From Phormidium tenue FACHB-1050 (GTDB taxonomy: Bacteria; Cyanobacteriota; Cyanobacteriia; Pseudanabaenales; Pseudanabaenaceae): a DNA stretch of 64,000 nt. The notes under the pieces are model-generated. The model was not told the DNA's origin. It searched no databases and saw only the letters and a program-made list of their open reading frames with translations. Shown here in pieces: positions 44,322 to 53,020 of this stretch. The DNA is taken from contig NZ_JACJQY010000013.1 in assembly GCF_014696925.1 (NCBI RefSeq), forward strand, positions 1 through 64,000. The letters run 5' to 3'. A program made the translations under genes and the position numbers. How positions within the stretch are numbered: the first letter of the stretch is position 1; each line of letters opens with the position of its first letter.

Positions 44322-44822
44322 TTCGGGTAGTTTTAAAGAATTTAAAATTTCCCAACGCTTATCTATAGGAGCTTTTGAACCATCAAGATTGTTTGTATCA
44401 GTAACCTCAAGGGCAGGAGCATCAGGTGCAATCTTTGGATAAGGAATAGCCAGCAATAATTGCTCATATAGCCATATTGCAGGGTCAAAATAACCAGAGG
44501 GAGATAAAGACTCTACTAAATCATCTGACTCGATTTCGCGCTCCCTAGGATATTCGCTTTCTGGAAGTGGCTCAGCCAGCCAAATCATCTCAGAATTATC
44601 GATCGCCAACCTGTAGTTAAATTGCACCAATGTGCGATCGCAGGTCAAAGTCATAATTGTCGAAGCTTTAGCAATAACCTCTATAAAAGAACCAACATGG
44701 CGTACACTAATTACCCCTTGCACAGGCGTTAGCGTCTCAAGCCCCTCGATAAATTCCTTAAATTCAAATTCTTCAGTTGCATTTACGGCTTTGGCAATCT
44801 GAGGGATGTATAACTTTTCCAT
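44319..44822 (-). CDS. YceD family protein (DUF177)
   Basis: A 167-residue protein of the YceD family, linked in other bacteria to 23S rRNA accumulation and in plants to chloroplast rRNA. The core LTCDRTLVQFNYRL is recognisable, though the classic second Cys cluster is weak. Its start overlaps the end of khpB by one base, so translation is probably coupled. It closes the rpmH-rnpA-PH-yidC-khpB cluster. The stop lies within a family B element. Confidence 0.85.
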   Translation of the reverse strand: MEKLYIPQIAKAVNATEEFEFKEFIEGLETLTPVQGVISVRHVGSFIEVIAKASTIMTLTCDRTLVQFNYRLAIDNSEMIWLAEPLPESEYPREREIESDDLVESLSPSGYFDPAIWLYEQLLLAIPYPKIAPDAPALEVTDTNNLDGSKAPIDKRWEILNSLKLPE

Positions 44823-45343
44823 TAGCTGTTCACTAACTTAACAATCAAATGACGATTTGGCTCTCGACCCTGACTATGGGTTTCAATATCTGGAAATTCT
44901 TCTAAAAGCTGGTGAATATATCGGCGATCGGCGGACGACAATTGTTTAATAACAAACTCAGTCTGGGTCTCACGCACTTGTTGCACGGCTTGTTCTGCCA
45001 AGGACTGCAAATCAGTTAAACGTTTTGACCGATAGCCATTCAATTCAACGGTGTAAAAATTATGATTTTTCTGATCTGTTGTTTCTTCTGCGGGTAGGTG
45101 AAGATTTAGCAGAATGCTAGCCAAATATTGTAATGAGTCAAGTACTATGCCATCCCGACCAATCAACCTTTGAATTTGCTGCTCCTGTAGACCACCAGCA
45201 TTTATCTCTAGCCAATAGTTCTTAGAGCTAACATTAACCTGTTCTGGAGATGCTTCCGCAAGACGAATATCAACCAATGTTGTATAACCCATCAAACCTA
45301 AAAGCTCTTGCAGCCAATTTGCACTTGCTGAAGTATCTTCCAT
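44822..45343 (-). CDS. khpB: KhpB/Jag-type RNA-binding protein (KH and R3H domains)
   Basis: A 173-residue RNA-binding protein. A KH-II-like domain (about residues 60-110, IQRLIGRDGIVLDSLQYL) is followed by an R3H domain (about 120-173, SADRRYIHQLLEEFPDIETHS). The usual N-terminal Jag domain is short. The position next to yidC is conserved in many bacteria. Confidence 0.88.
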   Translation of the reverse strand: MEDTSASANWLQELLGLMGYTTLVDIRLAEASPEQVNVSSKNYWLEINAGGLQEQQIQRLIGRDGIVLDSLQYLASILLNLHLPAEETTDQKNHNFYTVELNGYRSKRLTDLQSLAEQAVQQVRETQTEFVIKQLSSADRRYIHQLLEEFPDIETHSQGREPNRHLIVKLVNS

Positions 45344-45390
45344 AAACTTTAAAATTGCCTGATCAAATATCTGTTAAATGTAATTTCAAT

Positions 45391-45427
45391 ACTAAATGGG
45401 GTGACGCGCCGCGTCACCCCATTTAGT
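45391..45427 (-). terminator. Hairpin between yidC and khpB
   Basis: ACTAAATGGGGTGACGCG / CGCGTCACCCCATTTAGT. It overlaps the yidC stop and could attenuate expression of the two downstream genes. Confidence 0.6.
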
Positions 45428-46731
45428 TAAGAACCTTTCTTCTTTTTCTTGTTAGAAGAGTTAGGCTCAAAGGGTAAGGCAGACTTAGTAGGACTTTTTG
45501 TATCTTTGTCTTTATCATCAACAACAACTGTCTGTTTAGTTTTTGCATCAACAGTCTTAGTCGGTTCAGATTTACTAGATACGGTAGATTTAGAGTCGGC
45601 TTTGGTAGCCTTAGCAGTAGGCGCAGAATTTGCCGAAACCGCAACTAATTTTTGCAAGTTTTCAGGAAGTGGCTCTTTAGCAACAATAAAGGCTTGTAAA
45701 GTCTGGAAAATATTGGCTATCAACATGTAAAGCATTACACCTGATGGCAAGGGGAAAAACAAAAACATACCAGAGAAAATAATTGGTGTGAGTTTGTTCA
45801 TTGTGTCCTGTTGCGAAGTCTCAGGAGAGGGATTGCTAGGCTTAGGAGTGGAGCCACTAGAAATATTTTGGTTGGCATATAGACTGATACCAAAGCCCAA
45901 GACCATGATCACAATATCCCAGTTAATGCTGCCATCAGCATTAGTTACACCTGTCTTGCCAAGAGCCTTGATGAACAAGAAACCTTTATTAGATGCTAAT
46001 CCAGGTACTGTCGCTTGAACAGTCACATCACCCGCTTGCTTAGCAACTACAGTGCCATCTTCTAGAACCTCAACTAAGTCCTGACCCTTAGTAACTTTCC
46101 ACCTCGTAGTTAGCTCTACATCTGGATATTCAGTAGCGAGAGCATTGAAGTCTTTGCCTTGAGAAGTTTGTAAAACAATCTTGGATTGCTCGCCAATCGC
46201 TAAGTTTGTACCGTTTACAGCGGTAGCCAGAACTGGGAAATGCACGCGATCGGCAAAGTAAACGTTTTGGCTAGGAGAAGTGAAAGGCTGATGCTGAATC
46301 TGAGCAGCATTCTCAGGAGTCGCAATCTGAAAGTTAAGAGAATAGTTAATATCCGCAAAGGGCGATCCTCTGAGGGTTGCAAACAACGCAAACAAGATTG
46401 GTAATTGAATTATTGCGGGTAGGCATCCTGACAAAGGATTGCCAAATTCTTTGAAGTTTGCTGAGTTAACTTTGGCTAGCTCTTCTTGCTGCTTAGCAGG
46501 ATCACTCTTATAGCGCTCTTGAACTTCTTTGATTCTTTGTTGCATCACAGGGTTAGCAATTTTCATGCGCCGCATACTGCGAAGCTGATTAGCACTAACA
46601 GGGAACAACACAAAACGGACAACCAACGTTAATGCAATAATTGCCAATCCATAGTTCGGCACGATGCCGTAGAAAAAATCTAGGAAAGGCAACATTATGT
46701 TGTTGGAAAGAAAACCTACACCGAAATCCAT
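45427..46731 (-). CDS. yidC: Membrane protein insertase YidC/Alb3/Oxa1
   Basis: Inserts proteins into plasma and thylakoid membranes. Transmembrane segments include IIALTLVVRFVLFPVSANQL, GCLPAIIQLPILFALFATLRG and a C-terminal group near residues 310-345; the tail is Lys-rich, as in Alb3-type proteins. A lumen/periplasm insert at about 150-260 contains VEVLEDGTVVAKQAGDVTV, similar to a bacterial Ig-like (Big_2) strand pattern. 434 residues. It lies 103 bases from the PH-domain gene. Confidence 0.95.
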   Translation of the reverse strand: MDFGVGFLSNNIMLPFLDFFYGIVPNYGLAIIALTLVVRFVLFPVSANQLRSMRRMKIANPVMQQRIKEVQERYKSDPAKQQEELAKVNSANFKEFGNPLSGCLPAIIQLPILFALFATLRGSPFADINYSLNFQIATPENAAQIQHQPFTSPSQNVYFADRVHFPVLATAVNGTNLAIGEQSKIVLQTSQGKDFNALATEYPDVELTTRWKVTKGQDLVEVLEDGTVVAKQAGDVTVQATVPGLASNKGFLFIKALGKTGVTNADGSINWDIVIMVLGFGISLYANQNISSGSTPKPSNPSPETSQQDTMNKLTPIIFSGMFLFFPLPSGVMLYMLIANIFQTLQAFIVAKEPLPENLQKLVAVSANSAPTAKATKADSKSTVSSKSEPTKTVDAKTKQTVVVDDKDKDTKSPTKSALPFEPNSSNKKKKKGS

Positions 46732-46834
46732 TTTCTACTTTACTGTTGGGTTTGCATCCGAATGATAACGAATATCACTCATGAAAATTAAGATCGCCCA
46801 AGATTCTAGTCTTCAAGAACGATCTTTAAATATT

Positions 46835-47233
46835 TTAGGCTTTGCCGCCGATCGCGCCACTTATGTCTTGCGCTTTGAGGCTTAGCTTCGATTCGATATA
46901 TTCGTATGTTTCGCGAAATTTAGGCAAAGACTTGAGTTCAAGGCGAGAACCATCTTTGAGGGTAAGTACCATGTCTCCCCAGCTACCCAAACCACGAGGG
47001 ACGGTGACAATCTTGGCAATTTCCGCATACACAATGTCTGTGCGGGTCTGACCTCGCCAACCACCTGTGACGGTAATGCGTCGGTTGGTAATGCGATACC
47101 TTACCCACAATGCTCTTGCGATCGCGGCAACGCCAAATGGGATTGTGATCACAAAAATACTCATCAGCAAACTAATAATCAGATCGCCAATGTGAGGTGC
47201 GCCTTCATAATAAACTTCCTCATTAATTGCCAT
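46835..47233 (-). CDS. PH-domain (bPH2/YdbS-type) membrane protein
   Basis: A 132-residue protein: a membrane hairpin (residues 17-42), then a bacterial pleckstrin-homology domain beginning VRYRITNRRITVTGGWRG. Its function is not known; the placement between rnpA and yidC is common in cyanobacteria. The start overlaps the rnpA end by 11 bases, suggesting translational coupling. Confidence 0.88.
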   Translation of the reverse strand: MAINEEVYYEGAPHIGDLIISLLMSIFVITIPFGVAAIARALWVRYRITNRRITVTGGWRGQTRTDIVYAEIAKIVTVPRGLGSWGDMVLTLKDGSRLELKSLPKFRETYEYIESKLSLKAQDISGAIGGKA

Positions 47234-47573
47234 GCAAAACCTTCGCCTTTGCTAATAAATTCCTTAGGTCGTCCCAAAGTTCTTGATAACTTGGCTTGCT
47301 TGTAACAGTAGTGACTGTTACAACTATTTGCAATCCATGCTTCAATTGTGACAGAAGTTGACGAAAAATGGCGCGAAGTTGACGCTTAAATCGATTACGG
47401 GTTACCGCCAACTTGCTGACTTTTTTACTTACAACTATGCCTATCCTGATAAAGGGATCATTGCTATCAAAAAGAATTCGCAAGCTTAAGTAAGTGCCTC
47501 TGTAGCGATCGCCTTTGGCATATACTTTTGCGAAGTCTTCGCGCCGCCGTAGACGGTTTTGGTTAGGAAGCAC
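47223..47573 (-). CDS. rnpA: Ribonuclease P protein component
   Basis: Protein subunit of RNase P, which matures tRNA 5' ends. The RNR motif region (VSKKVSKLAVTRNRFKRQLR) is plain, and the protein is short and basic at 116 residues. It follows rpmH as in nearly all bacteria. Confidence 0.95.
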   Translation of the reverse strand: MLPNQNRLRRREDFAKVYAKGDRYRGTYLSLRILFDSNDPFIRIGIVVSKKVSKLAVTRNRFKRQLRAIFRQLLSQLKHGLQIVVTVTTVTSKPSYQELWDDLRNLLAKAKVLHGN

Positions 47574-47649
47574 TAGAGATTAACAATTGCAAATCAAGTA
47601 CAAATAATGATTGTGAATTAAATCTATTAATAGCTGATCTTATGGCAGC

Positions 47650-47790
47650 TTATACAGTTGTGAGGCGAACCCGACCTCTGCTACGACGAGCTTTGATTAC
47701 ACGGCGACCTGTAGGAGTTTCCATTCTGGCGCGAAATCCAGAGGTGCGCTTCTTTTTGCGGACACTACCGCGTAGGGTACGTTTTGTCAT
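47650..47790 (-). CDS. rpmH: Large ribosomal subunit protein bL34
   Basis: A 46-residue, very basic protein beginning [19 protein letters not shown] and containing [20 protein letters not shown], the L34 signature. Start ATG is at 47790 and stop TAA at 47650-47652. It is the first gene of the rpmH-rnpA cluster; the rnpA start is 76 bases away. No dnaA gene is adjacent. Confidence 0.96.
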   Translation of the reverse strand: MTKRTLRGSVRKKKRTSGFRARMETPTGRRVIKARRSRGRVRLTTV

Positions 47791-47936
47791 AACCGTTACT
47801 TACTTATTTAGTTTCAAAAGATGTCATTTTTTCACAGGCTTCCCAGTATAACACCTGTGTTTAGCCTATGTACAGTTTTACCAACAAGGCAGAGCAATTA
47901 ATTATAAAAAGTAAAGAGAGCGCTCAGCGCTCCCCT

Positions 47937-48042
47937 TATACCAAAGCACAAAATGGCTACGCCATTTTGTGCTTTTAAAACCCTTACTGGGTTTGGTTTT
48001 CAATTCACAAAAGTGTTGCAACACTTTCGTGAATTGGTATTA
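47937..48042. repeat. Family B three-hairpin element, complete copy
   Basis: TATACCAAAGCACAAAATGGC-TAC-GCCATTTTGTGCTTTT; AAAACCCTTACTGGGTTTGGTTTT; CAATTCACAAAAGTGTTGCAACACTTTCGTGAATTGGTAT. It lies just beyond the rpoD stop and is preceded by a small hairpin GAGCGCTCAGCGCTC (47928-47942). Confidence 0.82.
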
Positions 48043-48047
48043 CTTTT

Positions 48048-49235
48048 TTAACGAATGTACTCTTTTAAAACGCTATTGCGATTAGGGTGACGCAATTTGC
48101 GGAGAGCCTTAGCTTCGATTTGGCGGATGCGTTCGCGAGTAACATTGAAGATTTGTCCAATTTCTTCGAGGGTCTTCATGCGACCGTCATCAAGTCCGTA
48201 ACGTAAACGTAAGACATCGCGTTCTCTGGGGCTAAGGGTTCCCAATACGCTTTCAAGATCTTCACGCAAAAGGCTCTTAGCAACTTGATCGTCAGGAGTT
48301 TCACCCTCGGACTCGATAAAGTCACCAAGGCGGGAGTCTTCTTCTTTACCGATTGGTGTTTCCAGAGAGATCGGCAACTGAGCTGATTTGGCAATAAACC
48401 GTAGTTTTTCAATCGTCATCTCCATGCGGGTGGCGATTTCCTCTTCGGTTGGCTTGCGCCCCATTTCTTGAGAAAGTAACTTGGTTGTTTTCTTAATCCG
48501 TGAAATGGTTTCGTAAAGGTGAACAGGGAGACGAATAGTACGAGACTGATCGGCGATCGCACGGGTAATCGCCTGACGAATCCACCATGTCGCATAGGTC
48601 GAGAACTTATAACCTTTTTCATGGTCAAATTTCTCGGCGGCACGGATTAAGCCTAAACTGCCCTCTTGGATTAAATCTTGGAAAGACAATCCACGATTCA
48701 TGTACTTTTTGGCGATCGATACCACAAGTCTCAGGTTGGACTGCACCATTTTGTCTTTAGCACGGCGACCAGAGTGGAGACGTTTGCGAAACTCTCCGAG
48801 GGGCATCCCCATTTTGATAGCCCAGTCTGGTTCCCTGACATCATCAGGATGGCAGTCAACTTCAGTAGCTAATTCTTCACGCTTTAGCTCTAGTTCAAGC
48901 AGATCGGCAATTTTTCTAGCTAGCTCAATTTCTTCATCGGCTCTAAGTAGACGAATACGACCGATTTCTTGGAGATACAGGCGAATTGAGTCTTCGGTAA
49001 AATGCTTTTTCTTAGTCTGGCTAGCTCGTTTTTTAGTCCCCCTTGCCTTGCCAGCTTTGTCAGGGTCATCGTCAGAGTCAGCGTCTTCATCTGAGTCATC
49101 AATTAAATCGTCCTTTTCGAGTTCGATATCATCATCTAGGTCTTCAAGGTCTTCTTCAATTTCTTCGAGATTTCCGCCAAGTTTGCCAACAGGCAACTTG
49201 ATTTCAATAGGTAGGTCGATGGCTGTTTTGCTCAT
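48048..49235 (-). CDS. rpoD: Primary sigma factor (group 1, SigA/RpoD)
   Basis: Directs RNA polymerase to housekeeping promoters. Region 1.1 is very acidic ([21 protein letters not shown]), then region 1.2 ([15 protein letters not shown]), region 2 ([31 protein letters not shown]), region 3 and region 4 ([19 protein letters not shown]). All core regions are complete in 395 residues. It is monocistronic. Confidence 0.96.
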   Translation of the reverse strand: MSKTAIDLPIEIKLPVGKLGGNLEEIEEDLEDLDDDIELEKDDLIDDSDEDADSDDDPDKAGKARGTKKRASQTKKKHFTEDSIRLYLQEIGRIRLLRADEEIELARKIADLLELELKREELATEVDCHPDDVREPDWAIKMGMPLGEFRKRLHSGRRAKDKMVQSNLRLVVSIAKKYMNRGLSFQDLIQEGSLGLIRAAEKFDHEKGYKFSTYATWWIRQAITRAIADQSRTIRLPVHLYETISRIKKTTKLLSQEMGRKPTEEEIATRMEMTIEKLRFIAKSAQLPISLETPIGKEEDSRLGDFIESEGETPDDQVAKSLLREDLESVLGTLSPRERDVLRLRYGLDDGRMKTLEEIGQIFNVTRERIRQIEAKALRKLRHPNRNSVLKEYIR

Positions 49236-49560
49236 GCCAGATTCCTCAGATCCGTACTGTCTAAAACTTTGTGCTACGGGGAATTACACCTAGATGATTG
49301 TAGCTTGCCAAATATAAAAATGGTGGTTTTGGCTACTTAGAATTATTAAAAACCTATCTAAGGGGTAATTTACAATTCGTGAATTCAGTCAATGCGGTGT
49401 AATTCCTACTTATATATTTATAGTCTAACGATGGTAAACCCAACTATAAAAATTTTTTGGCAAAAGAATTTTGAAAACTATTAACGCGATCGCCAAAAAT
49501 ATCTTCAAAAAATAGAGCCGTTTAGCAGATACATTTATTAAGTATTATTAATTTTTGATT
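49236..49560. promoter_or_regulatory. Divergent intergenic region between rpoD and the DUF2854 gene
   Basis: This 325-base A/T-rich region holds no gene. An 11-bp perfect inverted repeat, GGAATTACACC (49280-49290) and GGTGTAATTCC (49396-49406), may be a regulatory site or long-range stem in the rpoD leader. Confidence 0.35.
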
Positions 49561-50145
49561 ATGCTTAAGCTTAATAAAATATCTCTAGCCTCAGTCGGTT
49601 TATATGTTGGCGGAATTCTTTTTGTAGTAGGATTTTGGGCTTATGCAAAGGGTAATTCGACTTTGAATTTAGTCGGATTTTTCTATGGGTTTCCCATCTT
49701 ATTGGGAGGATTTGCATTTAAATCTTCAGAAGTAACACCAACCCCTGTGATAGTTCCTGAAACTGAGGCGGTTTTGGCTTTGCGTAAGTTACAAGAAACT
49801 CCAACCCAAAAGCAGTTACGCAAGGATGTGACTCGCTATCGCTATGGGATTAAGGCTCACTTGGATGAAATCCTAGAAAAAGTGGGGATGAGTCCTACGG
49901 ATGAGGAGCGCCCTATCCTAGTTGGCATCTATGAAGAAATTTCTCAAGCTGAAGAAACGAAAGGAGCCTATAGCTTAGTTTTACGATTCCGATCGCCTTT
50001 GATGGGTTTTGAGGCTTGGCAACAAAAACAAGATAAATTAACGCGATTTTTTGGTCCTGGGATATTAGCTATTGTCACAGAATTAGAAGATAAGCAAGTT
50101 GATTTACGCTTGATTTCAGAAACCTCTGCGGTAGTTAGTGGTTAG
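49561..50145 (+). CDS. DUF2854 membrane protein
   Basis: A 194-residue protein with two N-terminal membrane helices (SVGLYVGGILFVVGFWAYA and LVGFFYGFPILLGGFAF) and a soluble C-terminal domain (RYRYGIKAHLDEILEKVGM). It fits a family restricted to photosynthetic organisms, with unknown function. ATG at 49561 is preferred over the TTG at 49555. Confidence 0.8.
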   Translation: MLKLNKISLASVGLYVGGILFVVGFWAYAKGNSTLNLVGFFYGFPILLGGFAFKSSEVTPTPVIVPETEAVLALRKLQETPTQKQLRKDVTRYRYGIKAHLDEILEKVGMSPTDEERPILVGIYEEISQAEETKGAYSLVLRFRSPLMGFEAWQQKQDKLTRFFGPGILAIVTELEDKQVDLRLISETSAVVSG

Positions 50146-50170
50146 TAAGTGGATGAACATAAATAATTAC

Positions 50171-50229
50171 AAACCCAAACCCGTAAAGTTATGCCCCGAA
50201 GGGGCATAACTTTACGGGTTTGGGTAATT
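50171..50229 (+). terminator. Hairpin after the DUF2854 gene
   Basis: CAAACCCAAACCCGTAAAG.. and its complement around TGCCCC-GAA-GGGGCA. Confidence 0.55.
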
Positions 50230-50269
50230 TATTTTGTACAAGTACTTAAATTAGGAATAGGACTAGTTA

Positions 50270-50848
50270 GTGGCTTTAGTTTCTTTAGCAGCTTTGGTGG
50301 CGGGTGCAAGATCTGGAAAGTTAGTTAGTTTTCCCACGGATACTGTGCCTGCTTTGGCAGTGCGTCCTGATCGCAGTGCCGATATTTTTACGCTCAAACA
50401 GCGATCGTCTGATAAACCGCTAATTTTGATGGCGGCGAGTTGGCAAGAATTTCTACCATTTTTAGATACAAGTCATCCTGCGCTGAAAACTTGGGAACAA
50501 GTGGCGCAGAAATATTTTGCGGGAGCTGTGACTCTGGTTTTACCTGCTAGCGATCGCGGCTGTAAGTTAAATCAAGGTTTTAAAACTTTGGGTGTGCGAA
50601 TTCCCGATAGCAAAATGGCGATCGCCATTTTGCAGCAAACAGGAGCAATGCTAACCACAAGTGCCAACAAAAGTAATCAGCCGCCATACCGTAGAATGCT
50701 CGAAATTCATGAGGCTTTCCCCTCAGTAATTACCCTAGGCGATGGAATAGATATTACTGAGCAGTTAGGTAGTGGATTGCCATCCACCGTAGTGGAGTGG
50801 ACTATGGAGGGTTGGTTGGTGCGTCGCCAAGGTGCTGTCAATTTTTAG
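50270..50848 (+). CDS. tsaC: L-threonylcarbamoyladenylate synthase (TsaC/YrdC family)
   Basis: Makes threonylcarbamoyl-AMP for the t6A modification of tRNAs that read ANN codons. Motifs include VSFPTDTVPALA, KPLILM, and TSANKSNQPP. It begins with GTG at 50270 and has 192 residues, the short YrdC type. Cyanobacteria often have two members, so the precise role could be secondary. Confidence 0.88.
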   Translation: MALVSLAALVAGARSGKLVSFPTDTVPALAVRPDRSADIFTLKQRSSDKPLILMAASWQEFLPFLDTSHPALKTWEQVAQKYFAGAVTLVLPASDRGCKLNQGFKTLGVRIPDSKMAIAILQQTGAMLTTSANKSNQPPYRRMLEIHEAFPSVITLGDGIDITEQLGSGLPSTVVEWTMEGWLVRRQGAVNF

Positions 50849-50880
50849 ATCAAAAAGGGCGCTTTGCGCCCTTTTTGATC
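50848..50880. terminator. Bidirectional terminator
   Basis: GATCAAAAAGGGCGC-TTT-GCGCCCTTTTTGATC between the convergent tsaC and peptidoglycan-binding genes, with A- and T-rich arms. Confidence 0.75.
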
Positions 50881-50883
50881 TGT

Positions 50884-52203
50884 TTAGATTGTTTGCCAAT
50901 CTCGTGAGAATTGCTCTAGGTTAGCGGTGGTTAGCTCTTTTTCTAGCCATTGTAAAGCTGTTACTTGGCTGGGAAATTTCTGACTGTCGTAGTCTTGAAA
51001 CACATCCAGCAAAGAAATAGCGACAGCCGTTTGTTCTGAGGCTAATGACCAACGCTGAAAGAACTGTTGCATGGTCTGGATGGGGATAGAGGCTTGAAGA
51101 TTTTCTAATGCAGTAACTTGATTTGCCTCGCGTTTATAAACTTTTACAGCGTCGGTAAGGTTAATCAGTTGAAGCTGAGACGTGGGCGCTGGAGTTGGAC
51201 TAGGTTGTGGGGTAAATGGGGTAGTTGTGGTTGACCCTATACCTGCATTAAGGTTTGACCAATCTTGGCGAAACTGAGTGAGTGATTGTGGCAAGAGTTG
51301 GCTTTGTAACCATTGCAGGGCAAGATTTTGATTGAGCATTTGAGCGCTGTTGTAACCACCTAATGCATCCTGCAAAGATGTTGCTGTCGTTGCTTGCCCC
51401 GATGCGATTTGCCAACGCTGAAAAAATTGCTGCAATATTTCTGGAGCAATACCTGCTTGTAAATTATTAAGCGCAGCAGTTTGATTGGGTAATCTAGCGC
51501 GGCTATAACTATTCGCCGCGTCAACGAGACTAATCGCACTCGCGGTTGGAATTGACGTTGCAGGCTCAGGACTAGTAGCAACAGGAGGACTAGTAGTGGT
51601 ACTACCAGTCGGGGTTCCAGTAGTTGCTGTTCCAGTAGTTGCTGTTCCAGTTGATGTAGGAACAAAAATTGAAGGTGTGGGTGTGGCAGAGGGCGCGGGA
51701 GTTGTCGGTGTAGGTGATGGGCGGACAATCTCCACAAAGGTAACTGGTGGCGTGGCATCGGCGATCGCAGGTGCTTGCAGCTTTTTCCATGTTTGCTCTC
51801 CCACTTTGCCATCGACAGTTAAGCCATTGGCGCGTTGAAAAGCCGCGATCGCATCCCTTGTCCCCATACCAAAATCTCCGTCAATGCGACCTTGGTAATA
51901 GCCCTTATCTTTGAGTAATTGCTGTGCTTGGGCAACTGCTGAGCCTTTGGAGCCTGATAATAATGTTGGCAATCCTTGAGATGAAGCCGTCGGTACAACC
52001 GCACGCAGCTTAGCCCAACTTGAACTACCAACAATGCCATCGGTCACTAATCCATTCACTTTTTGAAATTTTAGAACAGCATTTGTAGTACCAGCGCCAA
52101 AATCGCCATCAATTTTGCCAGTATAAAATCCCTTGCTTTGGAGAAGTTGCTGCAACTCAGACACAGCACTACCCTTACTACCTTGTCTTAATATCGAGTC
52201 CAT
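50884..52203 (-). CDS. Peptidoglycan-binding protein with repeated C-terminal modules
   Basis: Residues 5-65 and 80-142 are two peptidoglycan-binding domains (GSKGSAVSELQQLL, DGDFGAGTTNAVLKFQ and equivalents). A low-complexity Thr/Pro linker (about 145-215) follows, with TGTATTGT-type repeats. The rest is two copies of a module of about 95 residues (roughly 219-312 and 345-439), each with LQAxIxxxxxQQFFQRW and a shorter LxxFxxDW helix pair. No signal peptide is evident, which is odd for a wall-binding protein. The C-terminal repeats match no family I know. Confidence 0.8.
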   Translation of the reverse strand: MDSILRQGSKGSAVSELQQLLQSKGFYTGKIDGDFGAGTTNAVLKFQKVNGLVTDGIVGSSSWAKLRAVVPTASSQGLPTLLSGSKGSAVAQAQQLLKDKGYYQGRIDGDFGMGTRDAIAAFQRANGLTVDGKVGEQTWKKLQAPAIADATPPVTFVEIVRPSPTPTTPAPSATPTPSIFVPTSTGTATTGTATTGTPTGSTTTSPPVATSPEPATSIPTASAISLVDAANSYSRARLPNQTAALNNLQAGIAPEILQQFFQRWQIASGQATTATSLQDALGGYNSAQMLNQNLALQWLQSQLLPQSLTQFRQDWSNLNAGIGSTTTTPFTPQPSPTPAPTSQLQLINLTDAVKVYKREANQVTALENLQASIPIQTMQQFFQRWSLASEQTAVAISLLDVFQDYDSQKFPSQVTALQWLEKELTTANLEQFSRDWQTI

Positions 52204-52243
52204 AATTAGCCCAGTGTTTTATAGTTCTTAATTGGCTCAAAAT

Positions 52244-52831
52244 CTAGAAATAGAGTACACGAGCATCTATTCCTTGCGATCGCAAAAAATGTTTCAAAGA
52301 TTCGGCAGCATCTCGATTTGGATATCCTCCAGCGTAGATATAGTTGCCACGACCTGATCTCGCCACAAATGCAGTAGGGATAAACTGCCTCACCTGTTCT
52401 AAAGTTGTGATCGTTCTCAAGGGAACTGCGGTAACGTAGCGATATTGTGCCGAGTTCTCAATACTATTAGTAGGTAAATAACTCGGCAATGTTACGAAGG
52501 GTGAATTACTAACAGGTTGAATAGGCTGAAAAGTCTGAGAAGTATAAGCCTGTTGAGCTGCTACACCACGACGTTGTAATTCTCTACTCACAAAATCGGC
52601 AGTCGGGGCATCGAAAGCTCCCGCGACGATGGATGTCTGACCATTGACCGAAGCAACCACAGGATTAGTGACAACTTGCCTTGCAATATTTAGAGTTGCA
52701 GGATTGTTGCCTGCGATGTAGACCACAATGTTGCCTAATTGGGCATTAGCATTAGCGATCGCCACATTCCAAAAACCCCAGCTTGCGATCGCCAAACCGA
52801 TAGCTTGTTTTGCCCAGTTAGATATTTTCAT
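52244..52831 (-). CDS. Secreted protein with SPOR-like repeats
   Basis: A 195-residue protein with a signal peptide (MKISNWAKQAIGLAIASWGF ... ANA). Two regions have the strand-helix pattern of SPOR domains: SIVAGAFDAPTADFVSRELQ (about 65-90) and YIYAGGYPNRDAAESLKHFL (about 162-190). SPOR domains bind septal glycan. It follows the peptidoglycan-binding gene's start by 40 bases upstream in the same direction, so the two may be an envelope pair. Confidence 0.7.
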   Translation of the reverse strand: MKISNWAKQAIGLAIASWGFWNVAIANANAQLGNIVVYIAGNNPATLNIARQVVTNPVVASVNGQTSIVAGAFDAPTADFVSRELQRRGVAAQQAYTSQTFQPIQPVSNSPFVTLPSYLPTNSIENSAQYRYVTAVPLRTITTLEQVRQFIPTAFVARSGRGNYIYAGGYPNRDAAESLKHFLRSQGIDARVLYF

Positions 52832-52915
52832 CGTTTTTAGACCTTTAACCCTAAAGCGACCTAATTGTTCATGAACCTAAATTAAATTCTATAGCAATAA
52901 GTAGAGGGGGCGTTT

Positions 52916-52958
52916 TAGATTTTTTGGGGCGCGGCGAAGCCGCGCCCCAAAAAATCTA
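52916..52958. repeat. Perfect palindrome
   Basis: TAGATTTTTTGGGGCGCGG-CGAAG-CCGCGCCCCAAAAAATCTA. A second imperfect one follows at 52963-53006 (AAGAATTTAGTGTTGC ... ACACTAATTCTT). Confidence 0.7.
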
Positions 52959-53020
52959 GCGCAAGAATTTAGTGTTGCGGCGCTTTGCGTTGTAACACTA
53001 ATTCTTGGGTGGGAGTATCT

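Noticed and set aside
47650-47870. A chromosome origin next to rpmH
   Set aside because: rpmH is often near dnaA in bacteria, but there is no dnaA gene and no cluster of TTATCCACA boxes here.
48700-49293. A 197-codon Ser-rich frame opposite rpoD
   Set aside because: The Ser/Arg richness is the complement of the acidic and charged rpoD coding sequence.
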